Shown in pieces: positions 10,351-20,557 of a DNA stretch of 31,754 nt (its first letter is position 1; every line of letters starts with the position of its first letter). Below the pieces are notes generated by a model. It saw only the letters and a list, made by a program, of their open reading frames with translations. It had not been told where the DNA came from and did no database searches. Position numbers and translations under genes: made by a program. The stretch spans positions 329,335 through 361,088 of the forward strand of contig VHZZ01000003.1 of NCBI GenBank assembly GCA_009801015.1, in the 5' to 3' direction. Origin of the DNA: Silene noctiflora. Lineage: Eukaryota > Streptophyta > Magnoliopsida > Caryophyllales > Caryophyllaceae.

Positions 10351-13300
10351 CTAAATCCATTGCAATTTACCTCGACAGTCCACATGATGCTGGAGCTTGC
10401 CATCAGTCGTCAGAGCCTGGTTTTTGATTTTTGCAGGTCGGGCATTGGACTTGACTTGGAACCTGGTGACTGGTTTTGCTTGATCTTCAGCTAGTGACGG
10501 CATATCAGATGAAACTTGATAGATGAATTCGTCTGCCACATCACCATCTTCGTCTGTTTTCAAACGCTCCGCATACCATTTCAGACCCTGAATATTGACA
10601 TAGGTACAATAATGTACAAGGGTGTTACGCAGGTGATAAATATAAAACATCCTTTGATCTTAGCACTCTCTGTTTTAAAATATTACAGAGTCGACAAAAG
10701 ATTGGGCACTTATCCAGAAATAAACCTATGATATAATTATGCGTGTGTGCAACTTTAGCACCAGAACTAATGTATTACTCAATATCTTCCAATACACAAC
10801 AATAATTACAACATTACTCCGGTAAAACGGCCCTTGAAAATGCAAACTTTAATCCCAGCTCTGCACCTCCGATTACACCAAAACAGTGCAAATTTATCAC
10901 TAAATGTAGCAAAGCATATCACCTGAAATTGGACTAATTCCCAGCCATCCAAAAATGCTACTAACACAGCACCAAATTACCACCTAAACATACATCTAGC
11001 TGCCTCCTTATCACACCAAAACATTACTAACTTACAAATCGATGTGACAAAGCATCCGCACCTAATAATAGTTGACTAAGCCCCCACCATCCAAAATGCT
11101 ACTTACACGACTCCAAATTACGACCAAGGTACCATCTAACCGTAATTCTACCAGCCTACCACCAAAAGTAAATCGACACTATTACATTATTCAAATCGAG
11201 TAACTTATTATTAGACACATTTGACTAATCTTGATTAAACACCACAATTGCTCAAGCAACACATCCCAATTCCGAAAAAAGAGACCTTTGAATTTCACTC
11301 CAATTGAAAACGCACATGTCACTAAAATGCTGCTCACACCAATCTACTTCCAGCCCCAAAATACTACCTTGGGCAACACATCCTAATTCCAAAAAATGCC
11401 TAATTCCAAAAAATGAGACCTTTCAACTTCAACCCAATTCAAAACGCACATTTTACTAAAATATTGCACACATCACTCTATTTCCATCCCAAAACACGAT
11501 CTGTCCGCAACAAGATCATTAATACATCATCCAATCAACTAATAAAGCAAACTAGCTCATGTGTAATCATCCATCTCATCAACAAATGCAGTTAGAAGTC
11601 TCACATCGCATATATTCGCATACACTTACCAGAAACAAAGAAGACATACATGCCATCAACATAAGAATACAAAATCGCGAATACTACATCCAAGATTCTT
11701 TACTACCACACTAAAACACACGGCTTCACCATAATTTTACATCATCCATCCAACCATGTTTCCACCACCCTCCTCCAAACTTAAAAATTGAATTACTTAT
11801 AGCGTGGGAACGGGCTTCTCCGATTCAATATGATCAACTTGAGCATTCTTGAATCTTAATCCTTACAAACCACTATTTACTTCTAGTCTGGCAATTCAAT
11901 GATACATAAATATATAGCTTCTTTTAAACAAGGCTACGTAAAAAGATTTTTTTTTTTTATTATTTTTTATAACTAACAATTCACCAGAATGCACCACTCT
12001 AAAACATGTCAATGGAACTTGTATCACTATGGAATAATTAACAGATGCAACACCCTCTCTGATATATAACAAGCTAATATCACACCGTCTCTAAATCTCA
12101 AAATGACAAGATTCAATAATTAATAATCACTGACTGGCCTCATACTACTACATCTCTAACATCCTCGTACTATTTTCCATTTCCGACATCATCAAACATC
12201 AACACCACTGAAATACCAAGTTTAGTATTCCCACCACATTTAAACAAGTCACAATCACTAGACTACAATGACATTGCTAATTACGTTCGAGTAGTACATC
12301 AGTAAGCATATACAGCTGAACCAAACTGCACCACAATCAACCACGACAAACTTTACCCTATCAATCAATCAACTGAGCAGGTCTTACTAATAACAGCTAA
12401 CTTAGGATCTCACATCACTAAACCAGATAAAAACACGAACTTCAAAGTTTAATCCCAGTCTACCCCGTTTGTTCATCTAAAAAACTCTGCACCCTCTATC
12501 ACACCAAACTTTACCAACTTATCATTTAATGTCGTAAAGCATATAGCCTAAAATTGACCTATCCCCCGCCATCAAAAATGCTACTAACACAACTCCAAAC
12601 TACAACCTAAATACTGCCTAGCTGCGTCCCCGAATACACCAAAACATTACCAACTTACCATTCAATTTAGCAAAGCATATTATCAAAATATTCCATAATT
12701 GACTACACACCCGCAATCCAGAATGCTACTAACACAACACAAAATTACAACCCAAATACCATCTAACCATAATTCTGCAAGGCTGCCACCACAAGGAAAT
12801 CGACACTATTAGATCATTCAAATAAATCAAACTAGCACACGCGCTCAGTTGACTAATCATACTTAATTAAACATCATAATTGCTCAAGCAAGTAGCAACC
12901 ATCCCAATTCCGAAAAGTGAGATCTTTCAACTTCAGCAATTTAGAACGCCCATTAGATTGTAAATGTTGCTCACTCCAATCTACTTCCAACCCAATATAC
13001 TGCCTCGGCAACACGTCCTAGTTCCCAAAAACAAGACCTTTCAACTTCAACCCAACTCAAAACGCACATTTCACAGTAAATGCTGCTCACACCATTCTAC
13101 TTTCATCCCAAAACACTACCTTTCGGCAACAAGATCATCCATTACATCATCCAGCCAACTAATCAAGCCAACCAACTCATTAATCAAACTTAACTCAAGT
13201 AATCAAACAAGATACATTACGGCACATAATTCAAAGCAACTATCAATGCTGCTCACTACAATCCACTTCCGCCCCAAAATACGACTTTTAGCGAAAAGAT

Positions 13301-13782
13301 CATCAATTACATCATCCGATCAACTAATTAAGCAAGCCAACTCATTTAATCAGCTTAACCCAGGTAATCAAACACCAAGATACATCAAAAATACAAAATT
13401 CAAAGCAACAATTCAAAATAAGACTACAAACACAACATTGACAACAACATTACCCAATGCCTCAAGAGCTCTCGAAAATTGCGAGATAAAGGACCAATAA
13501 AAGCAAGTAAACACAAATTACCTGAACTCCACCATCACCATGACAAGGAACCAAAATGGGGACCACAGCGGGACGGTCGACCGGAACTTGGACCGGAACA
13601 CCGAACCCTCGACGTGGACCGGCGGGAATCGGGTCAACATTCATACGATTGCGACGGTTATCATTGGAATTATTATTATTACCGTAATTGTTATCGTTAT
13701 CATCGGCTTCGTCTTTCGAATCATGACCGTCATTGTGGGAACCAAGCCCTAGAAATCCAGCGACTTTTCTGAAGAACCTCAT
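10351..13782 (-). CDS. Conserved plant protein of unknown function, two exons
   Basis: Exon 1 is 13782-13522 (87 codons) and exon 2 is 10587-10351 (78 codons plus stop). The join is CAG/GTAATT with acceptor ATTCAG/GGTC, giving 165 residues. The protein starts MRFFRKVAGFLGLG, followed by an Asp/Asn-rich low-complexity stretch (about 17-45), then RRGFGVPVQVPVDRP and VPILVPCHGDGGVQ at the exon end. The second exon gives GLKWYAERLKTDEDGDVADE and ends with GKLQHHVDCRGKLQWI. No signal peptide, membrane segment or catalytic motif is visible. I recall plant proteins of this general form (basic N terminus, PVQVPV block, GLxWY, EDGDVADEF) without a known function, so I give no symbol. The intron is 2,934 bp, nearly six times the coding length, and repetitive. 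Confidence 0.82.
10846..13370. repeat. Degenerate nested duplications filling a 2.9-kb intron
   Basis: Two related blocks, about 10846-11590 and 12440-13370, share ordered phrases roughly 1.6 kb apart (CCAAAACATTAC, AATGCTACTAACACA, CATCTAACC, AAATCGACACTATTA, ATTGCTCAAGCAA). Within each block a roughly 90-120 bp module starting GACCTTTCAACTTCAACCCA and containing AATGCTGCTCACACCA recurs, at about 11281, 11412, 12919, 13033 and (partial) 13240. The strand composition is skewed (A and C rich on plus). The 178-codon plus frame at 12964-13500 is made of this repeat and is not a gene. Confidence 0.75.
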
Positions 13783-14011
13783 TCACTCCTGCAAATTAGA
13801 TGAATAGCCCAGTAATTGTACTAGAACAGGGAGGGGGTTTAAGGGATTTGATTTGATTGAGGGAAGAAGTTGAAAATTAGGGTTATGTTAACGATGGCGA
13901 TTTGAGTCTGATGAACACGTGCTGGGAAATTGGGGATTTGGGAAGTTGGTCGGGTGGTGTGGGAAGTGGGAAGGGTTTGCCATTTGATCGACACAAATTC
14001 ACAAATTCGGC
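13783..14011 (-). promoter_or_regulatory. 5' UTR and promoter region of the 165-residue protein gene
   Basis: Non-coding DNA between the ATG at 13782 and the MITE at 14012. No clear TATA box was identified. The promoter space is short because the MITE starts about 230 bp upstream of the ATG. Confidence 0.35.
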
Positions 14012-14340
14012 ACTATCCGTCACAAGCGAAGGACGGATAGCGTCCCTCTCACAATATGCAAGTGATGATATTCATTTTTTTGGTGTAAATCATCCGGTTT
14101 AATCCGGATTCGAGCCGGGTAGGACCACTAGGGCGGTAAAGCTCTCCCTCATGAGTTTCAACACTGCTGCGTTCCCAGGGCTCGAACACGAGACCTCTGG
14201 TTAAGCTAGAACAACCCTTTGTCAGTTGATCTAAGTGTTCATGGGTAGTGACGATATTCATGGGGTGCTTTATTTCTCCCCCACTTACCCTTCCATTGTT
14301 TTATTATAAGAGAGCATTATCCGTTTCAGCTTATATCCGT
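14012..14340. mobile_element. Stowaway-like MITE (CCGTCACAAGC family) split by a SINE
   Basis: The left arm ACTATCCGTCACAAGCGAAG, followed by GACGGATAG and CCCTCTCACAATATGCAAGTG, matches the MITE at 9209-9357. The right half (CCCCCACTTACCC onward to TCCGTTTCAGCTT) resumes after the SINE insertion. The right terminus is degenerate. Confidence 0.65.
14076..14246 (-). mobile_element. tRNA-derived SINE inserted in a MITE
   Basis: A 171-bp element on the minus strand, flanked by a 15-bp target-site duplication with one mismatch: AGTGATGATATTCAT (14061-14075) and AGTGACGATATTCAT (14247-14261). The minus-strand 5' part carries a Pol III B-box-like GTTCGAGCCC. The 3' end is a short A tail (T7 on plus). 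Confidence 0.85.
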
Positions 14341-14617
14341 CACAAGCAAGACGCTTTAAATATAATTAACTAACGTAAATGTGATTTTTTGTTTAAGATG
14401 ACTTATCCATCATAAATATAACCGTTAGATGATAAAATAGATGATACAAAGTATTTCCTCCGGTTCACATTAAAGGTAACATTCACTTTTTTGAGGTCAA
14501 ACTTCAAAAATTTTGACCAAGTGTACGGTTAAAAATATGAAAGAGAGTTAAAATGAAGAGTACCATGTGTAACCTGCCAAAGTTCGAGAGTACCATGGAA
14601 AATCTCCGTTAAATTTA
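14341..14617. other. Intergenic sequence with a possible MITE end
   Basis: TTTCCTCCGGTTCACATTAA at about 14454 resembles a Stowaway left end, but I find no matching right end. Nothing else is seen. Confidence 0.35.
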
Positions 14618-14635
14618 TAATATTAGTTTGAATAT

Positions 14636-14833
14636 TTTTTTTTTTTTTTTTTTGTGTTGACCAGGAGTATCAACTACCGACAGCTGGGACAATCTCTTTC
14701 GGGGTACTGAAGGCAATTTAATGGGTTGACCCCTCCCAAGTTTGGCATTTTCATTCGTAAGAGTCGGGAATCGAACCCCTAACCACTTGTTTAAGAGATG
14801 AGAGCTCTTACCACTCACACCAGCCAACTTTGG
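14636..14833 (-). mobile_element. tRNA-derived SINE with 18-bp target duplication
   Basis: The minus strand starts AAAGTTGGCTGG and has an A-box-like TGGTGTGAGTGGTAAGAGC and a B box GGTTCGATTCC about 30 bp later, and ends in an A tail. Perfect 18-bp direct repeats TAATATTAGTTTGAATAT flank it at 14618-14635 and 14834-14851. The intact duplication implies a fairly recent insertion. Confidence 0.93.
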
Positions 14834-15093
14834 TAATATTAGTTTGAATATAAAATACTACTTCTTTCGTCTCATTGAAATGCCCATATCCTTTATACAC
14901 AAAGACAAGTAGTAGAGAGTTAAACCATCAATGTCTGCCCCAACAAAATTCGTTTTCAAGCATTCAATAAATACAAATCCGAAAATCTACTACAGCTACA
15001 AATGACCATTGAACAATGTATTCCGATAACGACATTGGCGACAACACTTGCCATAAAGCAGGATCAGGACATGACCAGAAAGAGAGGCATCAA

Positions 15094-15915
15094 TCAGTCG
15101 TCACCCTCCGGTTCATCAAAATCTTTAATCTTGACATCGGCATCTTCTCCATATTGAATGCATGTGTCGATCTGGGACAACACATATTGAATGCTACTCA
15201 ATCTCCTCAAGTCAAGAGGGATGAAGCTCACCATACTGTACTCATCTATCAGATCAATCAATGCTTTGTTCAACTTCTCAAACTGGGGAGCCATCCGAAA
15301 GTTCAACTGTGATAGTAACAGTTGTGGCTCTGGGTGTAAGAAATCTTCTAGGTCTTTCTTGTTCTTCACGAGATCCATTTTCGACAGAATATTAACGTGG
15401 GGGAGTTCAAGTTGGACCATGGCCGATAGAGAGGAAAGGCACCCACTGATGAACTTAGTAACATCTGTCATGAACTGAGAGTCAAGTAAATAGACAACAC
15501 AAACCTTGAAATCCTTTCGTTGTAGGTGTTCCACAAAGTTTTTAAGGACGGGGACATGAGAGAAGAGTTCGATTTGTCCAGGACAGTCAAAAACCAAATA
15601 ATCATCATCGAGAAAATCGTCTAGCTTGTCTGTAAGCCAGTCGTCCATGTTATCTTCAAGTTCCTCCATGCAATAAATCAGACCCCCATTTGGGCCTAGC
15701 CCTAGTTCCTCCATAACATCTTCCAGATTGATCAATTCCCTGATATCGACGGCAACTGGATAGTCAAAGTTCTCAGCAGCAGGGTCCAGGTTGAAAATAT
15801 TAATAGTTCGACCCATAGTTTCACAGTGCCGGTACAAGGAAGAGCAGTAGGTTGACTTCCCACTTCCAGCCGGACCAATAACTAGTTGTGCATAACCCAT
15901 GCTAGTTTTTGTCAA
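15094..15915 (-). CDS. GPN3: GPN-loop GTPase 3 (GPN3)
   Basis: A single uninterrupted coding exon of 273 codons. The P-loop GPAGSGKST is at residues 14-22. LDPAAE (43-48) follows the P-loop, the family-defining GPN insertion LGPNGGLIYCMEE is at 73-85, the DCPGQIE Walker B/G3 element at 110-116, and SKMD (178-181) is the G4-type base-binding motif. GPN3 proteins act in the cytoplasm, with GPN1, in assembly and nuclear import of RNA polymerase II. The second Met (residue 6, MGYAQLV) matches the usual family start, so translation may begin there (15900) rather than at 15915. The acidic tail DEPEGDD is plausible for the family. A probable 5' leader intron lies upstream. Confidence 0.95.
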   Translation of the reverse strand: MTKTSMGYAQLVIGPAGSGKSTYCSSLYRHCETMGRTINIFNLDPAAENFDYPVAVDIRELINLEDVMEELGLGPNGGLIYCMEELEDNMDDWLTDKLDDFLDDDYLVFDCPGQIELFSHVPVLKNFVEHLQRKDFKVCVVYLLDSQFMTDVTKFISGCLSSLSAMVQLELPHVNILSKMDLVKNKKDLEDFLHPEPQLLLSQLNFRMAPQFEKLNKALIDLIDEYSMVSFIPLDLRRLSSIQYVLSQIDTCIQYGEDADVKIKDFDEPEGDD

Positions 15916-15953
15916 GGTTTCTTTGAATCACCAGTTGGCAGCGATCAGGTTAG

Positions 15954-17346
15954 CTGATCAGAAAATGTGACCTAGAAGACATCAACTATTATAAACTTGA
16001 CATGAATACGAAAAAGCACAATTAAAATGATACATCAAAACTCTAAAGCACACTATTTTTTTAAGAGAAAACACTAAGAACATGCACAATTAGTCAAGAT
16101 TAATAAACAAGCAATCCAATACGGTTGCTACTTGCAGAAAAAGGAACAAAACTTTTGCTACTTCTTAGAAAATAAATGATGTTTTTGGTCCTTATAGAAA
16201 AGAACCAGCAGACAATATATTAACCCAATCAAGAAGTACGGTGTTGAAATTTCACCAATGCTAAGCCAAGCAACATCACTATTCCGTTCAGTCAAGTATT
16301 CACCATGGATTTAGGTTACAAAGTTCCCTCAAACCTTGGCACAACCCAAAATGATTCAAGCGCTGAGTGTATACACTTAGTTGTAAGATTTTACGCTACA
16401 CACAGCTGAGTTTCCTAATAATATTAAAACATTAAATTTTACAGCCAAGTCAAGGCATTACCGCCACACCAATCTCATACATGGGCATCAAGGTCATAGA
16501 AAAGACCAGTCACCAACCCAAACATTCTACAAGATCGATGAATTAAAATGTATAACGACTACACTCTTTCCTTCCATTTTCTAAAAACTCTGTTATTGAC
16601 GTTAGTGACGATATTGAAATGGATTGAAGGATGTACAAACTTACAAAAGTCACTCAAATACTGTCTATCATATTACTATCACACTGAAACACTAAGACAG
16701 CCATGACTTATCTCAAGTTCACGTCATTCTCCCTTTTTCTCCTTTTTCTCTTATCTGGACAGCTCTACCACCCTCACTTATACAGTTATACATACTTAAT
16801 TCACTATACACAAATACCCAAATATTACGATAACATATTTCGCCAATTGAATCATCCAAGCATGCACCATAATATCAACTATACACAATTACACCGCCAA
16901 GGCGCCAATTACCAAATATTGAGATCCTATCAAAAACCCTAAATAATTAAACTAGTTCACAATTCCTAAACATACACCATAACATCAATTTAACACAATT
17001 AAACCACCAATTACCAATAATTCAGATACCATTAAAACCCTAAATCAACCAAAAACCCTAGTTGACAAAATTCACCCAATTTTACAGTAATTCAAAACTG
17101 CAAGTCACTAACCACGATTAAAATCAATAGATAACTATAAACATAATTTAAAACAACAACATGAAGTTTATTATACTCATAGCATCAATTATCCCCAAAT
17201 TTACATAAACCCTAATTTACCCGATTTAAACTCCACAATAACACTAGAGGGATATCAATTGGAAATACAATTACTACGAATCAAATAAGTAAAGGAGTGT
17301 TGATATGAAATCGAAGTAAATAAAGGGAAAGATGTGAAGGAATTAC
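15954..17346 (-). other. Probable 5' leader intron of GPN3
   Basis: On the minus strand a donor TACTG/GTAATT at 17346 and an acceptor TTTCTGATCAG ending at 15954 would place a 1.4-kb intron just before the start codon. Non-coding AT-rich DNA lies between. Inferred from splice motifs only. Confidence 0.45.
16934..17214. promoter_or_regulatory. Cluster of four telo-box motifs
   Basis: AAACCCTA occurs at 16934-16941, 17035-17042, 17053-17060 and 17207-17214. In plants this motif is enriched near the 5' ends of genes for ribosome and translation-related and other housekeeping proteins. Here all four lie close to the 5' side of the GPN3 leader intron. Confidence 0.6.
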
Positions 17347-17573
17347 CAGTACGCAGTAGCTACAATGGCGATAACGACGACGCCGTTTCTCTCGTTCCAC
17401 AAGGTGTAAATGAGGGAGTCGCCTGGCAAATTAAAAGCCAAGTTTGGTTTTATATTTTTTGGGTGAGCACGGATACTCTTCCTAACATGACGTCCCGACT
17501 CCCGTGTTCGACACCGATACTCGTCCGATCATGTTATTATGGTAAATTTTATTTTCTCAAAAACGATCGGGTT

Positions 17574-17579
17574 GGCCCA
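17574..17579 (-). promoter_or_regulatory. Site II type element (TGGGCC) upstream of GPN3
   Basis: GGCCCA on the plus strand reads TGGGCC on the coding strand. This TCP-binding site class often pairs with telo-boxes in growth-related plant promoters. Its position, about 230 bp beyond the proposed first donor, fits a promoter. Confidence 0.4.
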
Positions 17580-17599
17580 ATAAAAATAAGCAAAACAAT

Positions 17600-18044
17600 T
17601 CTCTGAAATGAGATGACTTAGATGAGTGATTAAAGAACGGCATCAGCAATTGGGGGACTTAAGACCCATGTTATCGAAACTTTTCGAACCGAATTGAATT
17701 GAATGTAATGTAATTAAAATGATTCGGGTTTGCTTAATATCGTACACCCTAATTAATAAGAGTTGTTTTTTCGACTTTATGTATTGTTTTTAAATTTGGT
17801 TTTGTTATTTGCAAAACTGCTTTAACATATGATATTTACATTGGCATGGTGTCTGATGATGCGGTGTACTTGATGTATCAGCAAGTTATTTGGTAAAAAT
17901 GGTAAACAATTGGTAAGCTTCTAATTTTGATTTTTATTCGATTCGTTCTAGGTGAAATAGCCAATACGGGTGATAACAGCACATCAGGATATGGTAAGTT
18001 ATGACAGTTGTGTTATGAGGGGGCTTTCACATACGAAATACATT
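17600..18044. other. Intergenic space between GPN3 and AHL
   Basis: No gene is seen. The two genes are divergent, with about 3 kb between them, and most of the rest is transposon-derived. Confidence 0.4.
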
Positions 18045-18445
18045 GTATTACTTTGGTGTCGGGATATATTGTATTACTTGTAGATTTGCATAATCTCACT
18101 TTAATGTCCGGAAATTTGGACTACCTCCCACTTTCGTGACCTAAGTTTTAAATAAAATTTTGTTTTGGTAACCTAAAACATGTAATAGTCAATTTTTATT
18201 TTAATTAATTATATTTTCAGTAAATTAAAGTGCAAAATTGGATATTATATTACATAGAAAATAGAATAATCAACATAATATTGCAAAAAAGGCTTGGTTT
18301 ATTATGTTCAAAATATTATTTTTAGTATAAAATTTTTAAAATGTTATAAACAGGTCACCAAAGTGTGAAGTAATCCAAACCCCAAGATACCAAAGTTTAA
18401 TTATGCAAATCTTCGGGTATCAAAGTGGAATTAGGCAAAATCTCT
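18045..18445. mobile_element. Foldback element with long imperfect arms
   Basis: The left part (about 18050-18165, with GATTTGCATAATCTCACTTT and CCCACTTTCGTGACC) is complementary to the right part (about 18350-18440, with GGTCACCAAAGTGTG and ATGCAAATCTTCGGGTAT). Arms are about 100 bp with mismatches and a short insertion on the left. The middle is AT-rich and non-coding. Confidence 0.6.
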
Positions 18446-18821
18446 TAACACAGGTTTGCCTGGATTCAATGAAATAATTAGGGAGTAAATTTTAATCGGG
18501 TGATGATTACTGGGAAGTTAATTACTTGAGTAATGATTTCCTTGATGATAGGTCTGACAACATATGAGAGTAATGATTACTGAGAAGATGTTTTACTCCC
18601 ATAGGGGAAAGGTGGGTAAAGCATTACCCGGGTAATAGATTCCGGTGGTGAATAATTACTCTCATACCAAACATGAAAAATGCATCTTACATATTACTCC
18701 GCTATATATTTGCCCCTTTTTACTCTCAATCCAAGCAAGCTCTTAAAGTTGAAATAATCCATAATCTTTTATATGATTAATGCTCGCCTAAATTCTATTT
18801 TTTCTGATCACTTTCACAAAA
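18446..18821. other. Intergenic sequence with short repeated TAATGATTACTG motifs
   Basis: GATGATTACTGGGAAG (about 18503) and AATGATTACTGAGAAG (about 18570) recur, and a GGGTAAT/ATTACCC inverted pattern is present. Probably an old MITE, boundaries unclear. No coding sequence. Confidence 0.35.
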
Positions 18822-20442
18822 TTTACCTTGTTCTCCTGATCATTTGTTTATCTTTGATTCTAACACAAAGACCTCACAAGTTGATGATAAATTACATAAG
18901 TGATCAAATTCCGATAAAATAGATAAACAAATGAAATTTGCCCCGTTCTTCCGATCATTTGTTTATCTTTGATTCTAGCACAAAGACCTCACAAGTTGAT
19001 GATAAATTACATAAGTGATCAAATTCCCATAAAATAGATAAACAAATGAAATTTACCCCGTTATCCCGATCATTTGTTTATCTTTGATTCTAACACAAAA
19101 ACCTCACAAGTTGATGATAAATTACATAAGTGATTCAAATTCCGATGAAATAGATAAACAAATGAAATTTACCCTGTTCTCCCGATCATTCGTTTATCTT
19201 TGATTCTAACACAAAGACCTCACAAGTTAATGATAAATTACATAAGTGATTCAAATTCCGATAAAATAGATAAACAAATGAAATTTACCCTGTTCTCCCG
19301 ATCATTCGTTTATCTTTGATTCTAACACAAAGACCTCACAAGTTGATGATAAATTACATAAGTGATCAAATTCCGATAAAATAGATAAACAAATGAAATT
19401 TACCCCGTTCTCCCGATCATTTGTTTATCTTTGATTCTACCACAAAGACCTCACAAGTTGATGATAAATTACATAAGTNNNNNNNNNNNNNNNNNNNNNN
19501 NNNNNNNNNNNNNNNNNNNNNNNNNNNNNNNNNNNNNNNNNNNNNNNNNNNNNNNNNNNNNNNNNNNNNNNNNNNNNNNNNNNNNNNNNNNNNNNNNNNN
19601 NNNNNNNNNNNNNNNNNNNNNNNNNNNNNNNNNNNNNNNNNNNNNNNNNNNNNNNNNNNNNNNNNNNNNNNNNNNNNNNNNNNNNNNNNNNNNNNNNNNN
19701 NNNNNNNNNNNNNNNNNNNNNNNNNNNNNNNNNNNNNNNNNNNNNNNNNNNNNNNNNNNNNNNNNNNNNNNNNNNNNNNNNNNNNNNNNNNNNNNNNNNN
19801 NNNNNNNNNNNNNNNNNNNNNNNNNNNNNNNNNNNNNNNNNNNNNNNNNNNNNNNNNNNNNNNNNNNNNNNNNNNNNNNNNNNNNNNNNNNNNNNNNNNN
19901 NNNNNNNNNNNNNNNNNNNNNNNNNNNNNNNNNNNNNNNNNNNNNNNNNNNNNNNNNNNNNNNNNNNNNNNNNNNNNNNNNNNNNNNNNNNNNNNNNNNN
20001 NNNNNNNNNNNNNNNNNNNNNNNNNNNNNNNNNNNNNNNNNNNNNNNNNNNNNNNNNNNNNNNNNNNNNNNNNNNNNNNNNNNNNNNNNNNNNNNNNNNN
20101 NNNTTTATCTTTGATTCTAACACAAAGACCTCACAAGTTGATGATAAATTACATAAGTGATCAAATTCCGATAAAATAGATAAACAAATGAAATTTACCC
20201 CGTTCTCTCGATCATTTGTTTATCTTTAATTCTAACACAAATACCTCACAAGTTGATGATAAATTACATAAGTGATCAAATTCCGATAAAATAGATAAAC
20301 AAATGAAATTTACCCCGTTTACCCCGTTATCCCGATTATTTGTTTATCTTTAATTCTAACACAAAGACCTCACAAGTTGATGTTAAATTACATAACTGAT
20401 CAAATTCCGATAAAATAGATAAACAAATGACGGGACGGAGGA
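18822..20442. repeat. Tandem array of a Stowaway-type MITE, about 115-bp unit
   Basis: CATTTGTTTATCTTTGATTC starts units at 18841, 18956, 19071, 19187, 19303 and 19418, then after a gap at 20213 and 20337 (one start is hidden at about 20098). Spacings are 115, 115, 116, 116, 115, and 124 for the penultimate unit, which holds a 9-bp duplication (TACCCCGTT twice). Each unit is bounded by a 13-bp inverted pair CATTTGTTTATCT/AGATAAACAAATG. Junctions keep a left-terminal remnant (CCCGTTCTCCCGATC), while the outer right terminus GGGACGGAGGA occurs only once, at the right edge of the array. So one MITE has been amplified head to tail, not inserted repeatedly. Confidence 0.93.
19479..20103. other. 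Assembly gap (625 N) inside the tandem array
   Basis: The 680-bp distance between the last unit start before the gap (19418) and the first implied after it (20098) is about 5.9 units. The gap length is thus compatible with about six hidden units, if it is a true estimate. Confidence 0.98.
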
Positions 20443-20476
20443 CTCTAAGACCCATACAACTAGAACCCTAATACCC

Positions 20477-20484
20477 TATATTTA
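20477..20484 (+). promoter_or_regulatory. TATA box of the AHL gene
   Basis: TATATTTA lies 81 bp upstream of the ATG and only about 35 bp beyond the end of the MITE array. Confidence 0.5.
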
Positions 20485-20557
20485 TTTACTCCACAAATCA
20501 CAATCCTTCATTTCTCACAATTCCACAATATTCCCAAATCTAAACCTCCCAACAAAA

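Noticed and set aside
12964-13500. 178-codon plus-strand open frame
   Set aside because: It lies inside the intron of the minus-strand gene, is made of the repeated A/C-rich module, and its protein is low-complexity with no domain.
13479-13772. Plus-strand frames over the unknown gene's exon 1
   Set aside because: Antisense to a well-supported exon with matching splice sites.
15191-15478. Plus-strand 95-codon frame
   Set aside because: Antisense shadow of GPN3.
19421-20179. Long open frames across 19421-20179 on both strands
   Set aside because: They are produced by the run of N in the assembly gap and by the MITE repeat, so they are not genes.
18822-20442. Regular repeats resembling a CRISPR array
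   Set aside because: The whole 115-bp unit is repeated with no unique spacers, in a plant genome, and the unit is a MITE.
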